Shown: positions 7,695-17,632, numbered from the stretch's first letter. The stretch is 64,000 bases of DNA from a methane-oxidizing endosymbiont of Gigantopelta aegis (GCF_016097405.1 NZ_JAEHGD010000001.1:124001-188000); one strand, 5' to 3'. Program-made: numbers and translations. The notes: generated by a model not told the origin, from the sequence alone.

Positions 7695-8409
7695 GGCAGA
7701 TATAAAGCAGGATGAAGAAGCCATGACACATAAGATCACTAAAAAAATCGTTAGCTATAAAGTTTTGACCGACGAGTCGAAAGCAAATGCGGCGAACAAT
7801 GAAGTACTGCAGCCTGAATTGGAAAGCATGCATGAAAAAATGGAACGGCCTGAAGTATTACTTGGCTCGACCTACAAAATTAAAACCCCCCAGTCTGAGC
7901 ACGCTTTGTATATCACGATAAATGATATGATTTTGAATGCAGGTTCGGAACATGAAGAGCGAAGACCTTATGAAGTGTTTATTAATTCCAAAAATATGGA
8001 GCATTTTCAATGGGTTCTAGCCTTGACGCGGGTTATTTCTGCCGTCTTTCGCAAGGGTGGTGATGTGTGCTTTCTAGTGGAAGAGCTGAAAGCTGTATTC
8101 GACCCGAAAGGCGGCTATTTTAAAAAAGGTGGCGTTTTTATGCCTTCACTGGTGGCTGAAATCGGTTGTGCGATTGAATCGCACATGAAACATATCGGTA
8201 TGATTAAGCCCGATGAACTGTCCTCCAGCCAAAAAAAGTTTTTGGCCGAAAAACGGAAAGAATTCGAAGCCAAACATGGCACAAGCGGAGGGGAAGACAA
8301 TAGTTTTCCAGAGCAGGCTGTACTTTGCGCAAAATGTAATACCAAAGCGATGGTATTGATGGATGGCTGTATGACCTGTTTGAATTGTGGCGACAGTAAA
8401 TGCGGATAA
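7681..8409 (+). CDS. nrdJb: Class II ribonucleotide reductase, C-terminal part NrdJb
   Basis: NrdJb supplies the C-terminal part of the split class II reductase. After a charged 40-residue lead comes the TSCPD-type domain (about 60-165: GSTYKIKTP, YITIND, FINSKNMEHFQWVLALTRVISAVFR). The tail is a cysteine-rich ribbon, CAKC ... CMTCLNCGDSKCG, whose last pair would shuttle electrons to the active site of NrdJa. Length is 242 aa. The start codon lies inside nrdJa with GAGGG a few bases upstream; a second in-frame ATG 42 bp later is possible. In many bacteria both parts are one polypeptide, so the split is the notable point. Confidence 0.92.
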   Translation: MESSKADIKQDEEAMTHKITKKIVSYKVLTDESKANAANNEVLQPELESMHEKMERPEVLLGSTYKIKTPQSEHALYITINDMILNAGSEHEERRPYEVFINSKNMEHFQWVLALTRVISAVFRKGGDVCFLVEELKAVFDPKGGYFKKGGVFMPSLVAEIGCAIESHMKHIGMIKPDELSSSQKKFLAEKRKEFEAKHGTSGGEDNSFPEQAVLCAKCNTKAMVLMDGCMTCLNCGDSKCG

Positions 8410-8413
8410 TGTG

Positions 8414-9247
8414 ATGGTGGCTGGCATTATCTTGCAACAGATGTTTGTTTATCCTGTGAAATCGCTGGCCGGTATCGAAGTATCGACCTGGCCAGTCGAT
8501 AAAACGGGCTTTCGGCATGATCGACAATGGATGCTTATCGACCAGGAAAACCGTTTTTTGAGTCAGCGCCGTTTGCCAAAAATGGTTCTGATTAAACCGG
8601 AGTTGTCTGATGCTGCCTTGCAATTATCCGCGCCTGGAATGACGCCGATTCAGATTCCGTTACAACCTGAAACGGCTGACACAGTGGCGGTGGAAATATG
8701 GCATGATCACTGTCAGGCTGTTCTGCTGGAGCAAAAGGTCAACCAATGGTTTAGTGATTTTTTAAAAATCGACTGCCGGCTGGTTTTCCATCCACAGCAG
8801 GCCGTACGGCCGGTGGACCCGGCTTATGCAGCGCCTACAGATCAAGTCGCCTTTGCCGATGGCTTTCCGTTTCTTCTATTGTCACAGGCCTCATTAGATA
8901 CCTTGAATCACGCCATGGGATTATCGTTACCCATGATCCGGTTCCGACCTAACTTAGTTATATCCGGTTGCAGCGCCTATGCTGAGGACAGCTGGCGTAA
9001 AATTCAGATTGGTGATATTAGTTTTCGTTTACCTAAGCCGTGTTCGCGTTGCGCTGTTCCCACCATTGATCCAGCCACGGCAGAACGTAGCTCGGAGCCG
9101 ATGCAAACTTTACAAAAGACTAGAAAATGGCAAAAGCATGTTTACTTTGGTCAGAATGCGCTGCATGACAAAAGTGGGCGATTGACGGTCGGCATGCCGG
9201 TCGATGTGATAAAAACAGGCCCGGTTCAGCCACCGCTGACAATATAA
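8414..9247 (+). CDS. MOSC-domain protein, YcbX-like
   Basis: The protein has an N-terminal MOSC beta-barrel domain (VYPVKSLAGIEVSTWPVDKTGFRHDRQWMLID) followed by a MOSC domain with FRPNLVISG and a conserved CSRC motif (KPCSRCAVPTID). MOSC proteins of the YcbX group bind a molybdopterin cofactor and reduce N-hydroxylated compounds. Length is about 277 aa. Three in-frame starts exist (8387, GTG 8411, ATG 8414); the last is chosen because it places the first strand at the usual distance from the N-terminus and avoids overlap with nrdJb. Possible users of the cofactor pathway represented by mobA, though the two need not be linked. Confidence 0.85.
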   Translation: MVAGIILQQMFVYPVKSLAGIEVSTWPVDKTGFRHDRQWMLIDQENRFLSQRRLPKMVLIKPELSDAALQLSAPGMTPIQIPLQPETADTVAVEIWHDHCQAVLLEQKVNQWFSDFLKIDCRLVFHPQQAVRPVDPAYAAPTDQVAFADGFPFLLLSQASLDTLNHAMGLSLPMIRFRPNLVISGCSAYAEDSWRKIQIGDISFRLPKPCSRCAVPTIDPATAERSSEPMQTLQKTRKWQKHVYFGQNALHDKSGRLTVGMPVDVIKTGPVQPPLTI

Positions 9248-9282
9248 GCACTTAAAATACGCATTATGCTATGCTTTAACGC

Positions 9283-10125
9283 ATGGATAAGTATCGATTA
9301 TTCCCCCCACTTTTCAAGCAAACGCCGGCCATTAATTATTCGACCGCAATCGGCTTAGCGCTGAGCATTATTTTATTGCTGTTTATTGTCTATTATGCCG
9401 CCAATACGCCAGAAATCTTTATCAATATTTCAGGGCTGGTGATTGTCCTCGGGGGGACATTGGCGGCTGTTTTCCTGAGTTATCCCTTGCGTGACATCAA
9501 ACAGGGCATTAAATCCATTCGGCAGATTATTTTTTATGAAAGCCTGAACCCCCAGCGCGAGGTCGATGAAATCGTCGCTGTCGCTAGAATGTGGTTTCAG
9601 CGCGATAAAATCGCCATCGAAAATACCATCGATACGATTCAGAATCCCTATCTGAAAACCAGTTTTCAACTGATTGTCGATAATGCGCCGCTGGATGATA
9701 TTTTAGCCTTATTGAAATGGCGGATTGCCAGATTGCGTGCGAAAGAAAAAGCCGAAGCCAGCATATTTCATAGCCTGGCCGCCTTCTCGCCGGCCTTTGG
9801 TATGTTGGGTACGTTGATTGGGTTGATCAATATGCTGGAAGTTATTGAAGTCAAAGAAATTCATTCCATTACCGCTAATATGGCTATTGCCTTGACGACA
9901 ACGCTCTATGGGCTGTTGCTGGCTAATCTTGTGTTTAATCCGATTGCAATTAAATTGGAACGGCGTACAGAGCAACGCATCATGATTATGAGCATGATTA
10001 TGGAAGGTGTCGCCTTAATTGTAGAAGGGCGTACGCCTTCGTTTATTCGAGAAACCCTGAACTCTTTTGTCGCCCAATACGATAACGAATTACATCAGGA
10101 CAGCTTAGATTTTTATGATGACTGA
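9283..10125 (+). CDS. MotA-like proton channel subunit
   Basis: Four membrane segments are visible (about 20-40, 44-66, 160-180 and 196-216) with a cytoplasmic loop between the second and third, the MotA topology. The third helix carries the family signature SPAFGMLGTLIGLINML. MotA with MotB forms the stator that couples ion flow to flagellar rotation. The gene overlaps the motB-like gene by 11 bp. No other flagellar structural gene is near, so the pair could be a second stator or serve another ion-driven envelope machine. TolQ/ExbB is less likely given the OmpA-type partner. Confidence 0.87.
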   Translation: MDKYRLFPPLFKQTPAINYSTAIGLALSIILLLFIVYYAANTPEIFINISGLVIVLGGTLAAVFLSYPLRDIKQGIKSIRQIIFYESLNPQREVDEIVAVARMWFQRDKIAIENTIDTIQNPYLKTSFQLIVDNAPLDDILALLKWRIARLRAKEKAEASIFHSLAAFSPAFGMLGTLIGLINMLEVIEVKEIHSITANMAIALTTTLYGLLLANLVFNPIAIKLERRTEQRIMIMSMIMEGVALIVEGRTPSFIRETLNSFVAQYDNELHQDSLDFYDD

Positions 10126-11053
10126 ATCGGACAAACAACATCATCTTGCTTCTGCCTTGGCTTTGGATGACTGGCTGGATGAGCCGGATGGCCGACCTAC
10201 CCAAAACTGGCTGCTGACCTATATTGATGTGTTTGTGCTGATTGTCATGTTGGTTGTCGTGTTGATTTCCTTAAGCCACTTCGAGACACAAACGAAAAAA
10301 CCTGAAAAAAAATTTATAAAACAAGGCGCGACGGTTAAAAAACACCCTGAAACGACAATCAAAGGTGTTAAAACTAAATCTCTTGTTGCTAAGAATAGCG
10401 TGCAACCGGATCACAAGACGCCGAAACGCGAAACGACAACGCAAAGATCTCCAAAACCGTCGCTAACGATTAAAAAACTGCCTGTAGCTACTGTGCCGGT
10501 TGTTAAGCCAATGAAACAGAAGACTGCGCAGGCGATTAAGGCCGTTGAGACACCAAAGCCTGCCAAAAAAGTTAACGCACCAGCACCCATTAAAAAAGCG
10601 GATACGGATAAAACTCAAAGGCGTTTGCAGCAAAAACTGAAGAAATTGGGTTTAGAAGATAAAATCCAGATGACGGTGTCGAAAGGGTATGCGCAGTTAA
10701 GAATACAAGACAACATCTTGTATCAATCATCCAATGCAGAATTATCGGAATCGGGTAAAGTCGTGTTAAAGCGGCTGACGCCTTTATTGCAACAATCGAA
10801 AGGGTTGATTTATATCGAAGGGCATACCGATAACCGGCCGATCAAGACAGCAAAGTTCCCATCAAATTGGGAATTAGGTGCAGCCAGAGCGACCAGTGTG
10901 CTGCACTTCTTGGCGAAACAAAATATTGACCCAGCAAGAATGCGGGCGGTTACCTTTGCCGATACACAGCCGATTGCCGATAACAGCACCGAAGAAGGCC
11001 GGCAAAAAAATCGGCGGGTGAATATTGTTATCAAGGTTTCAGATGAGGATTAA
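10115..11053 (+). CDS. MotB-like stator protein with OmpA domain
   Basis: One membrane helix near residues 37-57 begins with the ion-binding aspartate (WLLTYIDVF, D38), as in MotB. It is followed by an unusually long Lys/Pro/Thr-rich linker (about 60-170), then a peptidoglycan-binding OmpA domain (about 190-305) with EGHTDNRPI, SNWELGAARATSV and GRQKNRRVNI. Length is 312 aa. The linker is longer and more basic than in E. coli MotB and should reach far across the periplasm. It is coupled to the motA-like gene by overlap. Convergent with lpxH. Confidence 0.87.
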   Translation: MMTESDKQHHLASALALDDWLDEPDGRPTQNWLLTYIDVFVLIVMLVVVLISLSHFETQTKKPEKKFIKQGATVKKHPETTIKGVKTKSLVAKNSVQPDHKTPKRETTTQRSPKPSLTIKKLPVATVPVVKPMKQKTAQAIKAVETPKPAKKVNAPAPIKKADTDKTQRRLQQKLKKLGLEDKIQMTVSKGYAQLRIQDNILYQSSNAELSESGKVVLKRLTPLLQQSKGLIYIEGHTDNRPIKTAKFPSNWELGAARATSVLHFLAKQNIDPARMRAVTFADTQPIADNSTEEGRQKNRRVNIVIKVSDED

Positions 11054-11081
11054 GCCCGTAATGGCTTATGTGATTGTTGGG

Positions 11082-11810
11082 CTAATCCAGATCAATAATT
11101 GCGTAACCTCTTTCATTCCAGCGTAGATATTGCCCGGATGCAGCTGTCCAGTCGGCCAGCACAAAACGTTGTGCTGTTTCGCCATCAAGCATTATTTCGT
11201 GGACTGCGGGGCGATGCGTATGACCATGAATCAGGCGTTGGCAATCGAAGCGTTTAAGTGTTTCTATTACCGTTTGGGGGTTGACATCCATGATGTCGTC
11301 GTTTTTTTTTCGTTTATGCCAAAAACTGCGGAGGCGATACCAACGTGCCGCCAGCAATCGAAGCCAGAGCGGCTTGGATAAAACATTGCGTTGCCAATCA
11401 GGCTGGCGTGATTTTTGTCGGAATGCCTGGTAAGCCACATCATCGCTGCATAGCAAGTCACCGTGGGTGAGCAATGTTCTGACACCAAACAAATCAATGA
11501 CATGGTAATCGCCCAGTAATGTCACGCCGGTTTCTCGGGCAAATGCCTGTCCGATTAAAAAATCCCGGTTGCCGGCCTGAAAATACACCGCAACGCCGGT
11601 GTCGGTCAGTTTTTTTAAGGCTCTTTTGATAGCTGGGTTGGGAGGAAGATTATCATCATCGCCGATCCAGCTATCAAATAAATCGCCGAGAATATACAAC
11701 GCATTGGCTTGGCTGGCGGTTTCCTGCAAAAATGACAGAAACCTGCGCGTAATCTCTTTTTTTTCTACGGCAATGTGTAAATCGGAAATAAATAAAATAT
11801 TCGGGTTCAA
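11082..11810 (-). CDS. lpxH: UDP-2,3-diacylglucosamine diphosphatase
   Basis: LpxH hydrolyses UDP-2,3-diacylglucosamine to lipid X in lipid A synthesis, at the inner face of the inner membrane. The metal-binding calcineurin motifs are all present: SDLHI, GDLFDSWIGDDD, GNRDFL, THGDLLC and HGHTHRP. The 242-residue length is normal. It is transcribed leftward and ends close to the convergent motB-like stop. It confirms an LPS-bearing Gram-negative cell. Confidence 0.94.
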   Translation of the reverse strand: MNPNILFISDLHIAVEKKEITRRFLSFLQETASQANALYILGDLFDSWIGDDDNLPPNPAIKRALKKLTDTGVAVYFQAGNRDFLIGQAFARETGVTLLGDYHVIDLFGVRTLLTHGDLLCSDDVAYQAFRQKSRQPDWQRNVLSKPLWLRLLAARWYRLRSFWHKRKKNDDIMDVNPQTVIETLKRFDCQRLIHGHTHRPAVHEIMLDGETAQRFVLADWTAASGQYLRWNERGYAIIDLD

Positions 11811-12189
11811 CGGCTTATCCGGAAATTGGGTGGAAACAAAATAATGCTTGGCACGCCTGCCCGGGAACTGCCATTAAGTCAAGGATGGGTGGTTCGACTG
11901 CCTGGGTGCAGAACAACAGGCTGTTGCAGAGAGGCGATAGCTAAAAAACCGTCATTCAAACTCAAAGCCTTCCTTAACAGTATCTACTCACCCCCTCTAA
12001 AAAGCAGGTGTAGGTTGTTGATTTATCAGGCTTGCATAACAGGGATGTTATGCAGAACTACATGGATGTATTCACGTGTCCTGATAAATCAATGACCTAC
12101 TCCGGCTAAAACACAACCGGGTGAGCAGTTACCCTTAACATTAAAAACACTTGACTTAATGGCAAAGTCAAAACGGGAAAAAGCAAAGC
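11811..12189. other. 379-bp gene-free region containing a palindromic element
   Basis: No convincing gene: an open frame across 11826-12095 has no family-like sequence and runs through the palindrome. The region holds the imperfect palindrome at 11987-12125. The rest shows no recognisable structure. Confidence 0.7.
11987..12125. repeat. 139-bp imperfect palindromic element (REP/MITE-like)
   Basis: Nested arms share one centre near 12055: CTCACCC (11987-11993) with GGGTGAG (12119-12125), and GTAGG-TTGTTGATTTATCAGG (12010-12030) with its near complement (12080-12100; 19 of 21 bases match). Inside lies GCATAAC (12034-12040) with GTTATGC (12047-12053). No ORF is inside. It looks like a non-autonomous repeat or a long hairpin RNA; no second copy was seen in the window. 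Confidence 0.6.
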
Positions 12190-12771
12190 TTACTCAACAA
12201 TTTCAGCTTTCTCAATAATAATGTCTTCAACCGGAACATCCTGATGCATTCCCCGATTGCCGGTTTCAACATCTGCCATTTTATCAACCACTTTCATGCC
12301 TTCAACGACTTTACCGAAGACCGCATAGCCCCAGCCATTTGGTGTAGGGCTGCTATAGTTTAAAAAGTCATTATCTTTTAAATTGATAAAAAATTGTGCC
12401 GTTGCCGAATCAGGATTCGGTGTGCGCGCCATAGCGATGGTGCCACGTTCGTTTTTTAAGCCATTATCTGCTTCATTTTTAATCGCTTCATGGGTGCTTT
12501 TTTGCTCAAAATTCTGGTCAAAGCCGCCGCCTTGCGCCATAAATCCGGGGATGACGCGATGAAAAATAGTGCCGTCATAAAAACCTTCTTTGACGTAACG
12601 CAGAAAATTGGCGACGGTTTCCGGCGCTTTTTCCTGGTCTAGTTCGATGACGATTGCACCAAGGTTTGTCGTGAGTTTTACTTTAGGTGTGTTGTCTGAC
12701 ATTTGAATTTCCGTTGCGAATGAAAAGGTTGAAAACAGGCAAAACATTAGAGAAAAAATCAAAATACGCAT
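12190..12771 (-). CDS. Exported cyclophilin-type peptidyl-prolyl isomerase
   Basis: Cyclophilins catalyse cis-trans isomerisation of prolyl bonds during folding. A signal peptide ([19 protein letters not shown]) puts this one in the periplasm, as with E. coli PpiA. The domain carries [15 protein letters not shown], the active-site region with catalytic arginine, and the [15 protein letters not shown] and [11 protein letters not shown] segments. The start is chosen because GGAGG lies upstream at normal spacing and the signal peptide begins there; an upstream ATG adds eight residues without purpose. Mature length is about 170 aa, normal. It is divergent from cysS. Confidence 0.9.
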   Translation of the reverse strand: MRILIFSLMFCLFSTFSFATEIQMSDNTPKVKLTTNLGAIVIELDQEKAPETVANFLRYVKEGFYDGTIFHRVIPGFMAQGGGFDQNFEQKSTHEAIKNEADNGLKNERGTIAMARTPNPDSATAQFFINLKDNDFLNYSSPTPNGWGYAVFGKVVEGMKVVDKMADVETGNRGMHQDVPVEDIIIEKAEIVE

Positions 12772-12886
12772 GCAAATCCTCCAATGAATATGCAAAAGAT
12801 AAGATTCTATTGGTTTTCTGCTTGAAAGAGAAGCCCGAATCTTGGTAAATTGGTGAATTATTTTCGCTGCAGGTAGTAAAGCTCAG

Positions 12887-14272
12887 ATGCTGAAGATTTA
12901 TAACACCCTTACGCGTCGTAAAGACGTTTTCACCCCGCGTGTTCCAGGAAAGGTTGGCATGTATGTGTGTGGTATGACCGTTTATGATTATTGCCATATC
13001 GGTCATGCTCGGGTCATGGTTGTGTTTGATGTGGTGGCGCGTTATTTTCGCTATAGTGGATATGACTTGACCTATGTGCGTAATATTACCGATATCGACG
13101 ATAAAATCATTCAGCGCGCGCATGATAATCAGGAGGATTTTACGCAGCTAACCGAACGCTTTATTCAAGCCATGCATGAAGATGAAGCCGCTTTAGCAGT
13201 TTTGTCGCCAGATTTAGAACCCCGAGCTACTCAATCCATGGATGATATTATTCGCATGATTATGCAATTGTTCGAGCAAGGTTTGGCTTATATCGGTACG
13301 AATGGCGATGTGTTTTATGCCGTGGACAAGTTTAAAGACTATGGTCAACTGTCGGGCAAACGACTGGAAGAATTGCAAGCAGGAGAGCGGGTGGAAGTTG
13401 ATACCGCTAAACATAATCCATTCGACTTTGTACTGTGGAAAAAAGCCAAGCCTAATGAGCCAGCCTGGAACTCGCCTTGGGGCCGGGGGCGGCCAGGCTG
13501 GCATATTGAATGTTCGGCCATGTCCACCTGCTGTTTAGGCAATCATTTCGATATTCATGGTGGTGGTATGGACTTGCAATTTCCGCATCATGAAAACGAA
13601 ATTGCCCAGTCAGAAGGTGCGACCGGCGAAAAATTTGTCAATGTATGGATGCATAACGGTTTTGTTCGCGTTAATGAAGAAAAAATGTCCAAATCGCTGG
13701 GTAATTTTTTCACCGTGCGCGAGGTGCTAAAGCAATATCGCCCCGAAGTCATTCGCTTTTTTATCCTGAGCAGTCATTACCGCAGTCCGCTTAACTATTC
13801 CGATGAACAGTTAGACGAAGCGCAAGCTGCATTGACTCGGCTTTATACCGCTTTGCGTGGTATTGACAGCGATGCCAGTACATCATTGGATGATGAAAAA
13901 GTTGAACGCTTCAAGCAGGCGATGGATGATGATTTTAATACGCCGGTTGCCTTATCGGTGCTTTTCGATCTGGCACGGGAAATCAATAAATCGCATGATT
14001 CAAGCGAAAAACAAAAACTGGCGCATACCTTGAAGCATTTAGCTGGCGTATTGGGAATTTTGCAGGAAGAGGCAGAAGCTTTTCTGCACGGTGGGCAGAC
14101 AGATTCTGCCTTGAGCGAGCAGGAAATTGAAGCCCTCATTCAACAAAGACTGGAGGCTAAGCAGGCTAAAAATTGGGCCGAGGCCGATAAAATCCGTGAT
14201 CAGCTTAAAGCGCAAGGTATTGTACTGGAAGATGCACCGGGTGGAAAAACAACCTGGCGACGTGAACGATAA
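12887..14272 (+). CDS. cysS: Cysteinyl-tRNA synthetase
   Basis: CysS charges tRNA-Cys. The class I signatures are present: HIGH at residues 37-40, KMSKS near residue 266, and zinc ligands beginning with C28 (VCGM), then CSAMS and HHENE. The C-terminal anticodon-binding region ([25 protein letters not shown]) is complete. Length is 461 aa. The stop overlaps the fchA-type start by one base, so the genes are translationally coupled. Confidence 0.96.
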   Translation: MLKIYNTLTRRKDVFTPRVPGKVGMYVCGMTVYDYCHIGHARVMVVFDVVARYFRYSGYDLTYVRNITDIDDKIIQRAHDNQEDFTQLTERFIQAMHEDEAALAVLSPDLEPRATQSMDDIIRMIMQLFEQGLAYIGTNGDVFYAVDKFKDYGQLSGKRLEELQAGERVEVDTAKHNPFDFVLWKKAKPNEPAWNSPWGRGRPGWHIECSAMSTCCLGNHFDIHGGGMDLQFPHHENEIAQSEGATGEKFVNVWMHNGFVRVNEEKMSKSLGNFFTVREVLKQYRPEVIRFFILSSHYRSPLNYSDEQLDEAQAALTRLYTALRGIDSDASTSLDDEKVERFKQAMDDDFNTPVALSVLFDLAREINKSHDSSEKQKLAHTLKHLAGVLGILQEEAEAFLHGGQTDSALSEQEIEALIQQRLEAKQAKNWAEADKIRDQLKAQGIVLEDAPGGKTTWRRER

Positions 14273-14916
14273 TGGAAAACACAAATATGAATGAAATTAC
14301 GCAACAGACCTTAAGTGAGTTTTTAGACAAACTGGCCAGCCGCGATGCAACGCCAGGCGGTGGTAGTGCGGCGGCCATTATGGGTGCGCAATCAGCGGCA
14401 TTGACCAGCATGGTTTGTAACCTGACGATTGGAAAGCCGCAATACGCTGAAGTTGAAGCCGATATGCAGGCGTTATTACAAAAATCGGAGCGATTGCGCC
14501 AGCAATTGACCGATATGATCCAGGCCGATGTCGATGTGTTCAATGAATTGATGGCATGTTACCGGCTACCAAAAAATACCGAAGCTGAAAAAAACGAACG
14601 CAGCCAAAAAATACAGGCTATTTTAAAACAAGCGACACAAGTCCCACTCGATTGCGCTAAGGCCTGTGCCGAGGCTATTGAGATCAGCCAGATCGCTGCT
14701 GAAAAAGGTAGTTTAGGGGTCATCAGTGATGCCGGTGTTGCGGTTATGGCCGCCTATGCCGGCCTGAAAAGCGCGGCTTTGAATGTTTATATCAATATTG
14801 GCAGTTTAAAAGATCAGGATTTTGCACAACAAAAAAAATCGGAGATGGAAGCTATTCTTGATAGCGCTTCGATTAAAAGTGAAGAAATCTATCAATTGGT
14901 CAAAAATAAATTATAA
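14272..14916 (+). CDS. fchA: Methenyltetrahydrofolate cyclohydrolase, FchA/FTCD-C type
   Basis: This is a helical protein of the formiminotransferase-cyclodeaminase C-terminal family. The signature ATPGGGSAAAIMGAQSAAL (about residues 26-44) and the DAGVAVMAAYAGLKSAALNV segment are diagnostic. Stand-alone members serve as methenyl-H4F cyclohydrolase (FchA) in methylotrophs and some anaerobes, linking formyl- and methylene-tetrahydrofolate. The 214-residue length fits. The ATG shares a base with the cysS stop; another ATG at 14287 is possible. A cyclodeaminase role is the alternative, but no formiminotransferase is attached or nearby. Confidence 0.82.
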   Translation: MENTNMNEITQQTLSEFLDKLASRDATPGGGSAAAIMGAQSAALTSMVCNLTIGKPQYAEVEADMQALLQKSERLRQQLTDMIQADVDVFNELMACYRLPKNTEAEKNERSQKIQAILKQATQVPLDCAKACAEAIEISQIAAEKGSLGVISDAGVAVMAAYAGLKSAALNVYINIGSLKDQDFAQQKKSEMEAILDSASIKSEEIYQLVKNKL

Positions 14917-14923
14917 AAGGGTA

Positions 14924-14952
14924 TTGACGATAAAGAGCATATGGCGTATTAT
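14924..14952 (+). promoter_or_regulatory. Promoter of the tRNA operon
   Basis: TTGACG (14924-14929) and TATTAT (14947-14952) are separated by 17 bp, close to the sigma-70 consensus, and lie 54 bp upstream of the first tRNA. The discriminator that follows (AGTCGCTC) is fairly GC-rich, as usual in stable RNA promoters. Confidence 0.72.
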
Positions 14953-15006
14953 AGTCGCTCTTCACAGGGTGGCCTTGGGGCCATCCTCTTTTAGGAAGGT
15001 TCATTT

Positions 15007-15083
15007 CGGGGTATAGCGCAGTTTGGTAGCGCGCCTGCTTTGGGAGCAGGATGTCGGGGGTTCGAATCCCTCTACCCCGACCA
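15007..15083 (+). tRNA. tRNA-Pro (anticodon TGG)
   Basis: A 77-nt cloverleaf with acceptor CGGGGTA pairing to TACCCCG, anticodon arm CCTGC-TTTGGGA-GCAGG giving anticodon TGG, T-loop GGTTCGAATCC and an encoded CCA end. First of three tRNAs in a probable operon. Confidence 0.96.
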
Positions 15084-15089
15084 AGATTT

Positions 15090-15166
<77 letters not shown>

Positions 15167-15180
15167 AAAAAATCATTATG

Positions 15181-15256
15181 GTGAGCGTAGCTCAGTTGGT
15201 AGAGCCCCGGATTGTGATTCCGGTTGTCGTGGGTTCGAGCCCCATCGTTCACCCCA
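15181..15256 (+). tRNA. tRNA-His (anticodon GTG)
   Basis: Acceptor GTGAGCG pairs with CGTTCAC; base 15180 is G and would supply the extra G-1 opposite C73 that identifies tRNA-His. The anticodon arm CCGGA-TTGTGAT-TCCGG gives GTG, and CCA is encoded. No hairpin terminator was seen downstream. Confidence 0.96.
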
Positions 15257-15493
15257 TCTTTTCCATTATCCTTTTTCTTCTTTTTCATAAAAGTGACAAT
15301 AAACTATCGAGCTGAATATATTTTAGTTTCGCAATAGTTGTTTGTGTGCCGTCTTGAGCAGTACTGCATATGCGTCGATTATCCTTAGCATCATTGAAGG
15401 TGTGGGATATTTATTTCGGCATCTTTCAGCTTAATCTGTAAATTAATCCCATTCTCCAGCTTGATCATCGGCTCTTATTTTAGCCGCTGTGTC

Positions 15494-17632
15494 TTATGTC
15501 CGTTTTCGAGCCTTATGTCGGCTGCGCTGGCGTGACTTTTTGGGATTAAAATCGGTGTACTTGGTTTTGAATGGGCGTGTTTTTTGCGTACGTGACTCAC
15601 CGGTTTTGGGTTGGAAGGATGGAATCAAATGCTGTTTACCATTGCCAATAAGGTCGGCGCGGCCCATTTTCTTTAAGGCTTCTCGTAATAATGGCCAGTT
15701 TTTGGGGTCGTGATAACGTAAAAAGGCCTTGTGTAAACGGCGTTGTTTAATGCCTTTGGGAATACTGATATTTTCCGCATTGTGGCTGACTTTGCGCAGC
15801 GTATTTTTCTCGGAATGGTACATTGCCGTCGCAACCGACATGGGAGAGGGCAGAAAGGCTTGGACCTGATCGGCGCGAAAACCATTGCGTTTCAGCCATA
15901 AGGCCAGGTTGAGCATGTCTTTGTCTTCGGTGCCAGGGTGGGCGGCGATAAAATACGGAATCAGATATTGTTCTTTACCGGCCTGTTTGGAAAATTTATC
16001 AAACATTTGCTTAAAGCGGTCATAGGTACCCATGCCTGGCTTCATCATCTTGGATAATGGGCCTTGTTCTGTATGTTCAGGGGCAATTTTAAGATAGCCG
16101 CCGACATGGTGGGTGACCAGTTCCTTGACATATTCCGGTGATTCGACCGCCAGGTCGTAGCGCAGGCCGGAGGCAATAAAAATTTTCTTGATGCCCGGCA
16201 GTTTTCGTGCCCGACGGTACAGTTTGATTAGGGCAGAATGGTCGGTGTTCAAGTTTGGACAAATGCCAGGATAAACACAGGATAGCCGACGACAGGATGA
16301 TTCGATTTCAGGGTCTTTGCAGGCCAGTCGATACATATTAGCTGTCGGTCCGCCCAGGTCAGAAATGTGACCGGTAAAATGGGGGGATGTGTCCCGGATG
16401 GCTTCAATTTCACGGATGATTGAGTTTTCCGAGCGGCTTTGAATAATCCGCCCTTCATGTTCCGTAATAGAGCAAAAGGTGCAGCCACCAAAACAGCCGC
16501 GCATGATGTTGACCGAATGCTGGATCATTTCAAACGCCGGAATATTCGCTTCGCCATAGTGCGGGTGTGGCAAGCGGGAATAGGGCAGGTCAAACACGCC
16601 ATCCATTTCCTTAGTAGTCAGCGGTATGGCCGGTGGATTGACCCAGATTTCGCGGCTGCCATGTCGTTGAATCAAGGGGCGTGCATTGCCTGGATTGGTT
16701 TCGCCATGCATTACGCGTGAGGCATGGGCATACAGTACAGGGTCCTGTTTGACCTGATCATAATCGGGCAGGCGAATGACTGTTTGTGCCCGCTTCTGAT
16801 TGGGGATGACGCGGTGAAACTGAATGACTTTTTCACCGTTTTCGACGGCATCCGTTTTTTGGCTGCACGCTGGTTGCGCCTGATACGGGTTGATTTGTGA
16901 CGACAGCGGACCAGGTTTGTCGATTTGGCTTGAGTCTTTCACAACCCAGCCGGTGGGGATTTTTTTGACAAAATGTACCGTGCCCCGGATCCCTTTCAAT
17001 TCCGATACGGCTTCACCTTGAGCTAAGCGGTGGGCGATTTCGACAATCTGGCGTTCGGCATTGCCGTAAACCAGTAAATCAGCCTTGGAATCCATTAAAA
17101 TGGATTTACGCACTTTATCTGACCAGTAATCATAATGCGCAATCCGGCGTAGGCTGGCCTCAATGCCACCAATGATGATGGGGACATCCTTAAACGCTTC
17201 ACGGCAACGATGTGAATAGGCATTGACCGCACGATCAGGCCGTTTCCCCGCTGCGCCATGGGCGGTATAAGCATCGTTAGAGCGAATTTTTTTATCCGAT
17301 GTATAGCGGTTGACCATGGAGTCCATGTTGCCGCCGGTGACGCCAAAAAATAGGTTAGGGCGTCCTAAGCGGCGGAAATCATCGGCGCTGTGCCAGTCGG
17401 GTTGCGAAATAATACCTACCCGAAATCCCTGGGCTTCCAGTACACGGCCGATAACAGCCATGCCGAAGCTTGGGTGGTCGACATAAGCGTCGCCGGTAAC
17501 CAAAATAATGTCACAGGCTTCCCAGCCCAGTTCTGCCATTTCATCCTGGCTCATCGGTAAGTGTGGGGCGATACCAAAACGTTCTGCCCAGTATTTACGG
17601 TAGCCAAAAAGATAAGGCGCGGTCTGTGTCAT
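15494..17632 (-). CDS. ygiQ: YgiQ-family radical SAM protein
   Basis: A large radical SAM protein (712 aa) with the UPF0313/YgiQ layout: N-terminal cobalamin-binding-like part ([20 protein letters not shown]), then the [4Fe-4S] motif [12 protein letters not shown] near residue 380, followed by a TIM-barrel half with [11 protein letters not shown]. The C-terminal extension is Lys/Arg-rich. The function of the family is not established. The ATG overlaps the stop of the upstream spermidine-synthase-like gene (ATGA), indicating coupled translation on the minus strand. Confidence 0.9.
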   Translation of the reverse strand: MTQTAPYLFGYRKYWAERFGIAPHLPMSQDEMAELGWEACDIILVTGDAYVDHPSFGMAVIGRVLEAQGFRVGIISQPDWHSADDFRRLGRPNLFFGVTGGNMDSMVNRYTSDKKIRSNDAYTAHGAAGKRPDRAVNAYSHRCREAFKDVPIIIGGIEASLRRIAHYDYWSDKVRKSILMDSKADLLVYGNAERQIVEIAHRLAQGEAVSELKGIRGTVHFVKKIPTGWVVKDSSQIDKPGPLSSQINPYQAQPACSQKTDAVENGEKVIQFHRVIPNQKRAQTVIRLPDYDQVKQDPVLYAHASRVMHGETNPGNARPLIQRHGSREIWVNPPAIPLTTKEMDGVFDLPYSRLPHPHYGEANIPAFEMIQHSVNIMRGCFGGCTFCSITEHEGRIIQSRSENSIIREIEAIRDTSPHFTGHISDLGGPTANMYRLACKDPEIESSCRRLSCVYPGICPNLNTDHSALIKLYRRARKLPGIKKIFIASGLRYDLAVESPEYVKELVTHHVGGYLKIAPEHTEQGPLSKMMKPGMGTYDRFKQMFDKFSKQAGKEQYLIPYFIAAHPGTEDKDMLNLALWLKRNGFRADQVQAFLPSPMSVATAMYHSEKNTLRKVSHNAENISIPKGIKQRRLHKAFLRYHDPKNWPLLREALKKMGRADLIGNGKQHLIPSFQPKTGESRTQKTRPFKTKYTDFNPKKSRQRSRHKARKRT

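Noticed and set aside
9283-11053. TolQ-TolR or ExbB-ExbD pair
   Set aside because: The second protein has an OmpA peptidoglycan-binding domain with the MotB signature, not the small TolR/ExbD fold.
11826-12095. Open reading frame of about 90 codons in the palindrome region
   Set aside because: The translation has no family features, is rich in Cys, Arg and Ser without pattern, and covers the palindromic element.
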